Source of the DNA: Tachypleus tridentatus
Taxonomy: Eukaryota; Arthropoda; Merostomata; Xiphosura; Limulidae
DNA length: 64,000 nucleotides
Direction: 5' to 3'
Assembly (NCBI RefSeq): GCF_004210375.1
Contig: NC_134830.1
Coordinates: forward strand, 12,710,001 to 12,774,000
This document shows positions 1-13,800 of the stretch, piece after piece. The notes under the pieces are model-generated. The model did not search any database. It saw nothing but the letters and a program-made list of their open reading frames with translations, and was not told the origin of the DNA. Within the stretch, counting starts at the first letter, position 1. Each line of letters opens with the position of its first letter. Made by a program: the position numbers and the translations under genes.

Positions 1-104
1 GTGGTGATGACTAGCAGCCTTCACTCTACTCTTACACTGCTAAATTAGGGACGGTTAGTGCAGATAGCCCTCGTGTAGCTTTGCGCGAAATTTAATAAAC
101 AAAC
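1..104 (+). mobile_element. SINE-A copy, 3' part at window edge
   Basis: The window opens inside the body of the commonest SINE. The copy runs through the shared tail (CAGATAGCCCTCGTGTAGC) to an AAACAAAC end. Confidence 0.85.
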
Positions 105-190
105 CTGGTGTTTAAGACACTATTGAACATGTTTTTTCCCCAAACAAACGTGGTGTTTAAGACACTATTGAACATGTTTGTTTTTTCCCC
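97..190. repeat. Two-copy tandem duplication, about 45 bp
   Basis: TGGTGTTTAAGACACTATTG and its right flank occur twice, directly after the SINE tail. Confidence 0.8.
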
Positions 191-854
191 TTTATTCATG
201 CATTTCGACTTTTACGTCTTGTAACCCGTTACATTGTTTACATTGAATTGTTCTGTTGTTGATATCAATAAAATGTCTTCTAATTGTCAACAAGTGTCAA
301 CAGCGAAATATGGCCTAATATTATTTTCAACTTATTGTTAGCAATGTTTAAAAAAAATTACAAGAGAAAAAAATCATCTTTGTTTCTTATTTGAGCCAGT
401 AATATTGATTCCAACAATGTATTATTTTGATAGTTTGGAATAACTTTTAAAATCTACCGGCCAAAACAAGAAACCCAAATATTCTGATGTATTTAGATAC
501 AGTGTTATTCAAGATTTGTAACAAATATTGCCAATGGAAACAAGAAATCAATATTTTTGTTAATTTTAAATTAGGCAAAGTAATATATAAATATAGGGCC
601 ACAATGACGACACATAGTAACTAAACCCTTTACAAAGACTATTAGTCTACTATTTTATTTTGGTGTCGGGTTAGAGAAATGCTGGTGTTTCGTACTTACC
701 ATCAATTGTGAGTGGCCTCATACACTCGCTAAGAAGAACAATTTCAGATCTATTTCATACTATATTTCGAAAGTAGAAACAGCTTTGTAAATAGAAGTAA
801 CTTGTATTTTATTTTGAATATTAATTATTTAATTGTTTCACTTACTCTTGACAG

Positions 855-948
855 AAGGTGGCGTTAACATGAAAAGTATGTCCCAGACGTTTTGGATTCA
901 ACCTCTTGTAAATGGAACGTTATCTGTCGACACTTTCTTCTTTCTTAG
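855..948 (+). CDS. NRF-6-like gene 1, first exon in window
   Basis: The acceptor is TTGACAG and the donor AG|GTACAA. Two bases complete a codon from an upstream exon outside the window. The exon reads through FWIQPLVNGTLSVDTFFFL and ends two bases into a serine codon, which the exon at 3835 completes. SVDTFFFLSG is a conserved membrane segment of the AT3 core. Confidence 0.85.
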
Positions 949-3900
949 GTACAAAATTATATCTAGATACTAAATAGTATTTGATATTTACTTAATCAGA
1001 GGCATTATTTAGTAAATTTATTACGTTCGAAAAAATTTGTAAATATACAAAAAATTATAGAACGTAGTAAAAACATCTGTAAAATACAAAGAAACAAACA
1101 TGATAGCAGTATTGTAATCTATTTATTTTTTAACGGTAACTCCTAACACTGTTATAAACCTTAGGCTCGGGGTGTTATCTTAACGTATGTTTGGAAAACT
1201 CGAGAAACCCGGGTTACTGGTGATTAACGTTATTTAATTCTCGGTGTGTGTTGATAGTTTAACTTTTTATACAATATACATAAAAAAAAGAACTTATATT
1301 GTCAATGAGTTTTAATGGGCAAACTACGCCTTCTTGTTATTAGTCTTTGGCGCAAGGTTTCAGCTACCTGTTTCAAGGCTTCACTTAATACGTTTGTATA
1401 GTTCATAAGCCTATACATATGAACGGGAAGGTAAAATATTGTAAAATGATAATCATAGAATACAACATTGTTGTTGTTACAAAGACAAAAACAACAATAA
1501 TAAAAGTTATTGTTTATAGTCCTGACGTAGGACTATCAACTAGTTTAAAAGCGAGGGATTAAAACTAAAAATATTAATCTTGAGTGGAGTTTCTTATACA
1601 ATATTGCTATAAGCGTAAATAAAATCACGACTTTTATCTCCAGAATGTAACTTTATTAGCTCAATATTTCGCTATTACGCCTTTCTTAGGAGCTATCGAT
1701 ATCCTACAAATAAAGTAATCAAGTTAAATCACTAAATATAGTGTCTTTTATTGCTAAATTAAACACGATTAGCGCAGATAATTCTCGTGTTTCTTTGTGT
1801 AAAATTCAGTACAAACCAAAATCTGTTATTTCTAGCTATCATATCATTCGAATGAGTACAAATGTTCTTTTTTCCCACTGAATGACATGAACCAGTATGA
1901 CTTACATATTCAACTAGTGCAGAACTATGGATTTCGTCATAGTAGGCATAGAATAAATTAACATAATGTTTTTAACATTTCTCTTATGTTAATTATTCTA
2001 AATTTTAAGTTTCTTTTAGCTTGACTAATGTATGCACAACCACATTCACCTTTAATTTTATAAATATAGGTTTTCTCAATTAGATTTATTTTGTCTTTAG
2101 TTTTGTTTAATATTTATCCATTTTTTCCGATTGTGGGGACATTATAATGTGACGGTCAATTCCACTATTCGTTGGTAAAAGAGTAGCCCAAGAGTTGGCG
2201 GTGGGTAGTGATGACTAGTTGTCTTCCCTCTAGTCTTACACTGCTAAGTTAGGGACGGCTAGCGCAGATAGCCCTCGTGTAGCTTTGCGCGAAATTCCAA
2301 ACAAACCAAACTACCAAATATTGATTTTAATTTAGTTTTTTGATTATCATTTATGATTTTATTAATTTTTCTCACAACTATATCAACAATACGAAGCGAG
2401 AAACTTTTAATTAATACTACATACTTAATTAACAACAGTTTATTTTTTAAATGTATCGGATTACAATATAGCTTCAAATACCTGTTATCGTAAGAATAAA
2501 AATCTGACATTTTTGTGACTTCATGACATGATTCTTGGTGTGACGACATGATAACAGAAAACGCTTATGATAAAACGTAATTTCTCGCTGATTTTTGTTT
2601 CTCTTAACTAATACGTCCAAAACCGGTAAACTATTATTTACTTCAATTTAAGTGATTAGGGAAAACCAACAATATTTCTAAACGACGTCGCTTCACTACG
2701 AAAGTATCATCGATATATTTAACCCATATTTCTGGTTTAAGCTTAGTATTGCGTAGAGTAACAGTTCTAAATCTATCCAAGAAAAATATCACAAAATAAG
2801 AGAAGCAATTGCAAATTCATAAATAGGCATTTAGAGATCTTATTATTAAATTGAAAAAAAATGAATTTTTAAAATTAAAATGACTGGTATATTGTTTACT
2901 CGTAATTTGTCTTCAAAACAATTAATATTTTGATCAATTGGTACTTTTGTGAAAAATGATACTATAATTAAAGATGGAATTATATCATCATTATTTAGAC
3001 TTACCTTACTATTTTTCTACAAATTTTATGTAAAGTTTGATTGTTTGGAATTAAGCACAAAGTTACACAATGGGCTATCTGTGCTCTGCCCACCACGAGT
3101 ATCGAAACTCGGTTTCTAGCGGTGTGAGTCCGCAGGCATACCGATGTGCCACTGGGGGGCATGTTTAATAGTACAAGTGTTTTTGTCACTAAGGAAAATT
3201 CACATGCTAAAATTTAGCTACATTCAAGACATACGACGTCATAGAAAATGTCGTATGTTTACAGATCTTTTAAATCTAGGTTCTAATCCAGAGCATTTGA
3301 AAAATGAACAGGCATTAATAAAATAAGTAGCATTATAAATTAATTTCTTGCTCAATATAGTTGATACAGCTTAAGAAAATTTAACAAAATCACAAATGAT
3401 AATAAAAAAGTTAACTAAAGCCAATATTTGATAAATTAGATAAAATGGAGCTGTTGTTTCAACCATATGTCCAAGGTTCGTCATGTCAAATTAAAAAACA
3501 TAAAACAAAACATTACTTTCTTATTGTTCTGGTATCTCGATATGTGGTTAACATTCGTAACAGATGTTAGCTTTTACAATATATTAAAACTGTCTTGTGA
3601 ACTAACAATATCATTCTGTAACTTGAATTCAAATGAAAGAAAATGTTGTACTCTATATAAGTGAATTTCAATATCTTACCGACATCAGTCACTTTATCGG
3701 AAGAGTTTTGGACTAATCTTTAATACTATTCTTTCTCTTTTTGCCTGAAAGACATACAAAATTTATATATAATTTGAACACTAGATGGAAGTGAATTTCC
3801 ATGGTTATTAATCATACGGTGTTTCTGTGTTTAGTGGTTTCTTGGTAACATTATTGACATTAAAACAACTGACAAAATCGGAAGGAAAACTTCCCCTGGC

Positions 3901-6900
3901 GTGGTTTTATTTTCATCGTTACTGGCGGTAAGTGTCATATTGTATAATGTTTTATCATGTTTATAAAAAAAGTAAATCAAATTACACGTTTATAGTTTAC
4001 ATTTACTGGTACTATGAGACAATGTGATGGGCTTGTTTGTAAAGAACACAAAACTTTATACATTTAGAAATACAAGTAACGTCTCTGATGGATGTCAGTA
4101 GTTATGCCGGAGATAAAACGATACCTTTTAAGGATTGCATAACTATTATGCAATATGCCAATACCTGAGTGTTACATAACTATTTAATAATATGCAAAGA
4201 CCTGTACCTCGAGTACTACTCACTAGGAGTGGCATCAGAGGGCGCGTTGATATAATGTAGTCTTAAAACAAATAATGTTGATTTTACATTTCGCTTTATA
4301 AGTAAAGTATTAAATAAGTTTTACAAAGGCGAACAATGTTGTTAATAGTATTATTTTTATAAATGTTTTTTACTATAAATAAAACTATTATTGATTTACC
4401 ATAATAAAAGGTTCTTGACAACATATCTTTTTAACACTGTATTATTTTCACAGTAAGTATTTTGCAATCTGATCTACGTAAAAGAGACATATCTATTAAG
4501 GACTTATTTACATGAATACGTTTCACAACAAAAACCACGAACAAACGTATTAATATCCTTATGGTATCTAAATTTAGATAACAGTTTTCCTTTTCGACAC
4601 GTGTCGACAAAAATAATAAGCATTATACAAACAATATTGTCTTCACACCAATTATTAGAGTCCGTGCACGTTCAACAGTTCTTCTTGGTGGTTTTCTTAT
4701 GTTGAGGTTATGTGAAGGTAGGCCTAATGGATCACATTATTCTCCCTTCTCATCAGACCCAACATGGCCAAGTGGGTTAAGGCGTTCGACTCGTAATCTG
4801 AGGGTCGCGGGTTCGAATCCCTCTCGCAGCCAACATGCTCGCCCTTTCAGCCGTGGGGGTGTTTTAATGTGACGATCAATCCCACTATTCGCTGGTAGAA
4901 GAGTAGCGCAAGAGTTGGCGGTGGGTGGTGATAACTAGCTGCTAGGAACGGCTAGCGCAAATAGCCCTCGTGTAGCTTTGCGCGAAATTCAAAAATAAAT
5001 CCTTTTTCATCTCCAACTATGTAAATAAAGACCCAGTGGCTACAAGCTTTTTTATGACTAGGGTCCAGAATGATCACTTACAATTGTTTTTCTGTATGGT
5101 CAGGTTGTGTATCACAGATAAACAGACCTCCAAGTTTCTTAGACATCGGTTATGAGGTTTCTAGACTGATCTATTTCAAAAACTTGACATAGGTTAGAAC
5201 ATTTATAATGTTAAATAAGGAGCTACCAAAATGTATTTAAAGTTGCAAATATTCCTGTTTCACTAAATTAAACTGTGAATCTCCAGTAGATAAATCACAT
5301 GTAAAATCAAATACAAACAGTATACGTCCTCCCGATTATTGGTCATATCTTACATGAATTCACTGGTCTCGAAATTGTTTTCCCTTTCTACCAAGTAATG
5401 TTTCATAGTTTTGTACATATAAAGTTCTGCATCAAAATCTGACTGTAAAGGTAAGCAGGAATCTGTTTGCCATCCATATTGATTTACATGAACTTGATAT
5501 TGTGCTGTATGAAACTGTACGGATTTTTCTTCCAAGATTTGTCAGTTGAATCGTTTTCAATAGATTCTATAATAAGACGTGGCGGTGCTTGACCTAAAAT
5601 CACATTATCAATAGATTCTCGTAAGTTTCCTTATCGAATTAAAAACGATTTGTATTCTATATATATTTCAATGGATATTTAGTTATTCCTTTCTCAAATG
5701 TTTTAATGTGCCACAAAATGATTGATGCACTGATCTTGACTTTTCGAGCATAGGTAGAAATATGCTGTTTTAAAATTTTGAGTCCTGTTTCAACATTATA
5801 CAAAACTTACACCATTGAGCAACAACTTGTTCGGTAAAGAGATGATCAAATGTATTCCAGTGATCATGTTGACTGTATCACTACCACGTGCATCCACGTG
5901 TCAGTCTTTGATTCCGTCATCCTCATCATCATTAAGATTATCAATTCTACCCACAATGTATTTTATTTACATACTAAATGTCAAATTACTGCTCTTAGGT
6001 TGTCTATTACCAAGTAAAGTTTCTATATTGGCCTGATAGGCGTAAAGTTGTGAAACATACATGAGCTAGTTATTTAGATGTAAATTCACAAAGAATGAAG
6101 TAACATGTTTACAGGTGCAGAGGTGTTTACACCTCTTTTTATATTGGTACTATCAGACTTGACAATCTTTGACTTTACATGAAGATATGATTTTGCAGGA
6201 TATAATAACTATTTATCTCCTGGTCGTGATATAGAAAATTCAATAAGTCCTCTGTTGGACACTGAATATAAAGAATAATATTCAGTGTACTGATGTTCTT
6301 CAATCAGTGTTTTTATGGAAGGGAGAGAAAATAAGTAAAGTTCAGTCTGGACACTCACAAGGATTTTCACGTGGTAGGAGAGTCGTGATTACTTGTTTAA
6401 AACGTCAATGTCTTTCGTGTATCAGCTTTAGATATTCTGAACACGAGGACTCGGTATGGTCGGATGGTTAGGGCGCTTGACTCGCAATCTGAGGGCCGCG
6501 GGTTCGAATCCTCGTCTCATCAAACATGCTCGCCCTTTCAACCGTGGGAGCGTTATTATGTTATAATCAATCTCACTATTCGTTGGTAAAAGAGTATCCC
6601 AAGAGTTAGTGGTGAATGGTGATGACTAGCTGCCTTTCCTCTAGTCTTACACTGCTAAATTGAGGACAGCTAGCGCAGATAGCTCTCTTGTAGCTTTGCG
6701 CGAAATTCAAAACACGCCAAATCAAATCGTCAAACGTAAGCTAAAATTACAAGTTACTAAATATATATCCAAATTCGTGTCCTCGTTGCCATTGGCTACC
6801 AGCATGTTAAGGTAAACCGTTTCTCAGTTGGTAATCACAATAGACATCATAGACAGCTGGTTTATGTTAGCAAGGTAGAGATTTAAATAAGCGTTCTTTT

Positions 6901-9900
6901 CAGGATGAATTGGTGATATATAATAATTACAGTAATGAATTAATGATGATTTTTTTACATAGAAAACGTAGGAAAATGTAAAAAGTGCAATTAAATATAA
7001 TCAGTACGTCAAATGTGTATTAAATCATACAGTCGTCTGTCTAGTTCAATATTTATCGAAATGATACGTTAGACGTGACAAAAACTTTTCATAGGTATTT
7101 GAAATGTGTTAGTAATACTCGCCTCCTATAGAAATACACGTAATACGTAAATGAAAACTATAAATATAAATCGAGACAAGTTAACACCTGTATGCAGTTC
7201 TACAGAAGTATTGTAACATAAATTAATATGTTTATAAAACACACACAGAGACGTTATGCCTAACAATACCACTCATCCTTGTTAAACGTGTATCAGGAAA
7301 TACTATAACATACCTTGTGTACAATGAAATATTTTGTCAAAAACAATGAAAATTGTTATTATATGAGTACGGTAATAGTTTATGTAAACCATAAGGGCAA
7401 ACAGTAATACTGTACGTTAAATTATTGCATGATATTTTGAGAGGTTGTCACGAAATATCCGTCTTTTTCAGATATTGGCAAAAGTATGATTAGATGTTGA
7501 AGCGATAATTATAATTAGTATGTTAAATGTGATAGTAACACTGTCCAGCTCTAGAAACAGTAAAAAATTATTAGACATAGAAGCAAAAACATTTAGAAGT
7601 AATGAATTAGTGACGTATTTATACATAAAGCAATAGATAATTGTAAAAGTATGCTAGATATGTAAAGTAAAATACCATTAATTAATCAATGAACTTATGA
7701 ACTGTGCTTACATTTTCATTAGTAGCATCATCTGCCTATAGAACCTTAGCAATGGTGTTCGCCAGTAGAACTTTGTTAAGACAATTTGCTTATAGTAACA
7801 GGCCCTCTGGTATCGAACTATGATGTCACTCACTCTTCTAAAAAAATGACCTCTGATGCCTCTTTGTGGCCTTAGTAACGTGTGCTGTTGTATTAGATAA
7901 CCGTCGTTGTCAGATGTCATGGCTGCTTGATAACTTATGCCTATCATGGCGGCCAAGCAACGTGCTCGTAATAATTCTTCATCTCATTTCTCTTTGTGGA
8001 ACTGAAACCATAACACAGTAGCACCCTCTAGTGTCACTTCGTGGAACTATGACATCATCTTCTATTCCCTCTTTCCCTCTATTCCTTGAGGTCAACACAA
8101 TTAAATAACTAGGTAGATTGTTAATGTATTTGGTAATATTGTATACATCAGCAGTAAAATATGGAATACGTCAAATAGGCTTAACAGTTACAAATGTGTT
8201 GATTTTATGCTTGTATATCAAGCCTAAATTTGGCATTATTTTGTTCATTAAAACTCCGGCATGCTTATATTTACCTGTAGTCTTCGGATTTATTTTTAAA
8301 TTTCTAGTTTTGATCGAGTTTTATACGAAAATATGAAAACGTTTCAGTTGTAAGTTCTGTTTTAAATATTGATTGATTATTGGAGCGACATACAAGACGC
8401 ATATTAACTTTTATATTGTCTAATAGCATTTTATAATAATCCTTGAATAATTTGTCTCGTTATCACTGATTTTCTTGATCTTATTTTTCAATTAAAAGTA
8501 AATAACTGTTCTTAAGAAACTTTCCACACGTCAAAATCCCACATAAGTCGACTATTAGATATGTAGCTCTGTCTCTTATTTAAGCATGTATTAGCTCTAA
8601 GATAATAAAAAGCATTATTAATTTTTAAGCAATTGTATATAAACGTTAAATAAAGTGAATCTTTTTAAATACCAAACCAAATTAGCTGGACAAAAATTCT
8701 ATCAAATATTTTTGCGCGTGAGCAATTTGCACTTTTCAAAGAAACAAAATGTTACGATTAGCAGGCAATTTAAAATTATAACATAGGTGTATATGCATGT
8801 ATGTATGTATGTATGTATATACAGTTTGTTTTTAATCAATGTTTTGTTTCGTTTTTCCATAATATACAGCATGACCCCTTTGATGATGGCTATTATCGCT
8901 TTTTCTGCTGTACTTTTACGGTATGTGGGGGAAGGTCCAGCTTGGCTGGACACTATCATAATGTACGACACCTGGTGTAAAAAAAATTGGTGGTTGAACG
9001 CTCTCTACCTTCATAATTTCATCAACACTAATAATATGGTAAGATATAGCTTACAGTAGAAATGTAATGAATAGATATACTTGAAAATGCGATAAAATAT
9101 ATCTTTGTTACAATGCTGTCACTTTATACAATAGAAGTGTAATAAACAGAGACACTTGAAAATGTGGTAAGAAGCAGTTTTGTTACAGTACCTCACCTAT
9201 ATGTAATAAAAATTACATATGAAACATAAAGAGAGACACTTGAAAATGTGGTAAGAAGCAGTTTTGTTACAGTACCTCACCTATATGTAATAAAAATTAC
9301 ATATGAAACAGAAATAGCTTTGTTAAAGCTCCTTAGATTTATACTATAGAAGTACAATGAAAACTAAATACAGAACTGTGGTAAGAAACATCTTTGTTAT
9401 GGTGTTTCAACTTTATCCAATAGGAGTGTAATAAAAATTACACCTAAAAAATATGGCAAGAAATAACTTTGTTCAGTTCTACAGCTTTATTGAAAAGAAA
9501 TGTAATGAGAAAAACATGGAAACATGGTAAAAAATAGCAGTAGGATTGTAATGAAACTTACAAATAAGAATATATTAAGAAGTAACTGTTACAGTTACTA
9601 AACTTTATACAGTAGACTAAACATTCATATTAAACCACTTGTTAATGTATCATCTATCCATTATAAATCGTTGGTAATAAATATTTTCTGGTAACTTCTG
9701 TCAATGTGACCTACACCAGGACGTTATGTTTTCGTGTCTTAACTTTCCATTATGTATAATGCATACTTCTATTTTCGTCTCTTAACTTTCCATTATGCAT
9801 AATGCATACTTCTATTCAGGTTACGAAGTTCTCTGATGTATAGGTTTACTTATTCGTTGCTTTCTTTCATACACTCATCAACTAAGTTGTAGGTTTCTAA

Positions 9901-10843
9901 ATCATTATCTGAACTTAACAGAGAAATATTTACATTTCGTAACTATTAATTGATCAGAGTAACAGGAATATTTCAATTATATTGAATATCATTGTCTATT
10001 CATAAGAAATGTTTATTCATTTTCAGAATAACGTAGTTTTGATATATATTTCATAATGTAGTTGTTGTAAAGCACTGTGTAAGAAATGCCTACTAACACC
10101 GTCATACTACATTGTCATACTGTGAAACACGTATTACAGGCGCTAATGACTCAGTGTTGTGTTAATTTTCTTCCAGTGCTTAAGTCACACGTGGTATTCT
10201 GCAGTGGATTTTCAGTTGTATATTATCTCTCCGTTAATTATTTATCCACTTTACAGGTAAGTTAATCAAAGTTTAATGCTTATAATTATTATCAAAATAT
10301 ACAATTATATTAATTACACAATAACAAAATCTACCCTTATATAGTATTGTTTTAGTAAATTAAATGTACGGGAGTTAAAACATGCTTTAAAAACCCGGAA
10401 AACATTAGGACTTTATATCAGCACGCAGGATATGCTTTGAGGGTAGTCATTTTCATTTTACTGTTGTGTGTTATTGATAGATGCTTTTAGTTAGCGTTTA
10501 TAAGTCGATCTACAAATACTTTGCACTATTTGAGTGCATACAGTTGAAGAAATTTTATTATAGGTTAAGTGTATGATAGACTGCCTATCTCTAGAGATCA
10601 GAAGAGACTTTCATTACATTAGACTGCAGCTTTCCGTGATAATATAGCAGGTGTACTTTCCTGTCTTAATAAGTCTGTCGACAACAATTTTCTAATGTGA
10701 CAGAATCTTTAACACTCCTACGAAAAGTGGGGCCTAATAGGCTCCAGAGCAACTTGAAAGGTTATTAATATTAGGCTAATAATTTTGTATTTAAATGAAA
10801 TTGCCATTTAAATCCATTAATGAATGGATTAACGAGATTCCCA

Positions 10844-10878
<35 letters not shown>

Positions 10879-13800
10879 GGGGAACGGGCTTGGAGAAATC
10901 AGGACTAGAAACGTCTTTTCGTAGGAGTGTTAAACGACTACACAATTCACTAGGTGTATCTATTGCATTCGTCGACCAGGTTTCATTTTCTCTTACACGT
11001 ATGCGAGGATAACAGTTTATTACACTGAGGTCTTTTGTGAGCTAAAATAGGTGTACTAACGGTAACCAGTTCCAAGTTGTAGATACATTTCTGATAGCTA
11101 CTATCGTTTGTGTTTTGTTATATGTTCCACAAAGGGCTTATAGAAGTTTAAAAATTCTATATTTATTATATTAGTTATTCTTCAGTTTTTGATGGTTATT
11201 ATGTTTCTTTTTTATCCATTTTCTTAGCAACGTTGAGGTGCTTTTAGATAGAACGAAAACTTTAAGTTTTAATTTTTGTACTTCGTATTGACATCGGCCT
11301 GATATGGACAGGTGGGTTAAGGCGTTCGACTCGTAATGTGAGGGTCGCGGGTTCAAATACCCGTCACACCAAATATGATCGATCTTTCAGCCATGGGGGC
11401 GTTATAATGTGAGGGTTAATCCTACTATTCGTTGGTAAAAGAGTAGCCCAAAAGTTGGCGGTGGATGATGATGACTAGCTGCCCTCCCTCTAGTCTTATA
11501 CTACTAAATTAGAGACAACTAGCGCAGATAGCTCTCGTGTAGCTTTCCGCGAAATTCAAAGAAAACATATTGATTTTTGTATTTATTTACAACATTATTT
11601 CGTAACGTATGTTGTCTTAACATATTCTTACTTGGAAAGGATGTTAATATATCTTCACCAAAGTGTTATTTTATTATATGTGGAATATTAAACATGTGCT
11701 AGATATCTACTTTCACCAGTTTAAAATTAGTAAAAACAAGTAACTGTTACTTTGGTATTAGTTTTTTTGGATAATTCAATTGGCAATCGTTTACTCCTGC
11801 ACGCGAAAAACAAACAAAACCTGAGTTTCCTGAGTTGTTATTGCAAATAAATATGGGAAGATAATTCAATATTTTACGTAATACGGTTTATCTAAAGGGA
11901 TAAACAAAAGAAAATACGTAAAAGTTACACAAATTTCGTTTCCCTGCAGACTTCCCCTTTAGTGCTTTCAATTAATGTGGCATTAACGTTTTTACTCTCC
12001 GTATCAAACACTTCTCAAAATAAATGCTATTCAAATAACACCAATAGGACCGTTCCAAGTGTTCCCTGAAAGCAGTGAGTACCAGCGCAGGTGATAGCAA
12101 CTAGAAAGATAACATTAGAAGAGAAATTCATACGACAAAAGCGCAGACATAACATGATTTTATCTGTTATTAGATAAAAGGTTTTTAACTTTTGTCCGTG
12201 AACGTTCTTCTTATGGTAGTTGAGATTTCCATCTATTTATTTAACATGATTGCCTTGTTTCAGCGTCTTGTATCAATCATTTCATCATTAACCATTTCGC
12301 CGACAGGGGTCTACGATGGGGACTTCCAGTGCTACTAGGATTCTTTATAGCAACTTCGGTATTAACAGGTGTTATTACAGGCACTCAACACCTACCACCT
12401 ATTCCAGTATTAAACGATGCCATGTAAGTCTTAGTTTGTTGTGACTCTACTAGCAATATTAGCTTCATTATAAATTGGTAAGAAAGGTGATTTTATTAAG
12501 TTTGAAAGTATGCCGGAAAACGTCTTATGATATAAATTTTGACTGCAGAGACCTTCAGTTATAAGTGTGTGTCTATTTACAACACTGTCTACAGCTTCAA
12601 GTTTTCATATACTAAATTGTTGGTACTTTATGTATTTCTGAGTGTTAAACACAAAATCAAGCTTGTTCAGGTACACTTCTTTCGTTTTACACCATCTTAC
12701 ACCAAATCCTTTTACACCTACCTTGTTCCGTATTAGTGTTCCACTTTTACTTACTATAATTTATTACTATTTCAAATAACCGGAAATTTGAACTTATAAG
12801 TTAATTAAATGTTAATATGTATCGAAATTATGATACTTACCAACAAGATTGATACACAGAACTTTATTTTTTATACAAATATATCTTAATATGCAAACAA
12901 AAATATATAATTTATAATAACGGTTATCACTAATAGTTATTACAAATGACGATTTCAACACAAGAGTGTTACAAACTTACAGACAAATACTGAGACTTAT
13001 ATTCAGTCTATAACCGAATATTTTATCGATGATACAGGCCCATAACGAGCAAATTAATTCTGAGTCGATAGTGTCACACCTCGTTTAAGTTAGTTAGCTT
13101 GGTTAGCCTAACGGCCTTGCAAGCTGACTTTTTCCAGGAAAGATATTTATTATCCTCGTAGAAATAATAATGTCCAATGTAATTCATTGAAGTAATGTTC
13201 GCAATCTATAAACATTCCTGGTCCAATTATGTAGTTTCCGATTAATAGGTGTTCATCAAAATTATAGCTTCTGGCGACGATAGCGCACTGACTACAGCTG
13301 TACAATAATATTTTCTTCTATCTCTCGCTCGCTAGCTGCTTTTATACGAATCACACGAGACTAGAACGTTTACCAAAGTTCGCTTGGCAACAGTACTATC
13401 AGTCACTAGTATTACGTACACACTTGCTGCATTGTTACTTCTTACGCTCAAGAACCTTCTACAAAGTTCGAGAACAGGCGGGGCTTTAACAATGCATAGT
13501 GAAGAATATAGTTCACATGTAAACAATAAAACTATACAGAAACAAGTGTAGGCGCTAAAATAAATATAAATCTGTTACATCTCCCTTCTTAGATAATTAA
13601 AAATTGGCTAACGCCAATTTTTAATTAAGATATTACACACTTGTATATATATATATATATATATGTAGTTCTTTTACACTGCTAAATATTGGAAGAAACA
13701 TAATTTAAAAAAGAAAATACTTCAGTTGAGTTTAAGTAAAGAGTAGAACTATCGAAATATTTTATCTTGATAACCTCTTTGTAACAGGTTCCATAACTTT

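Noticed and set aside
7708-7956. An 82-codon minus-strand frame near the Polinton-like remnants
   Set aside because: It lies within a dispersed non-coding repeat also found at 34 kb and shows no capsid or replication motif.
10820-10905. A functional 28S rRNA gene
   Set aside because: Only about 86 bp match, and they lie inside a MITE.
11300-11375. Threonine-type tRNA genes at SINE heads
   Set aside because: A and B boxes are present but the stems do not pair properly and each is fused to the same SINE body.
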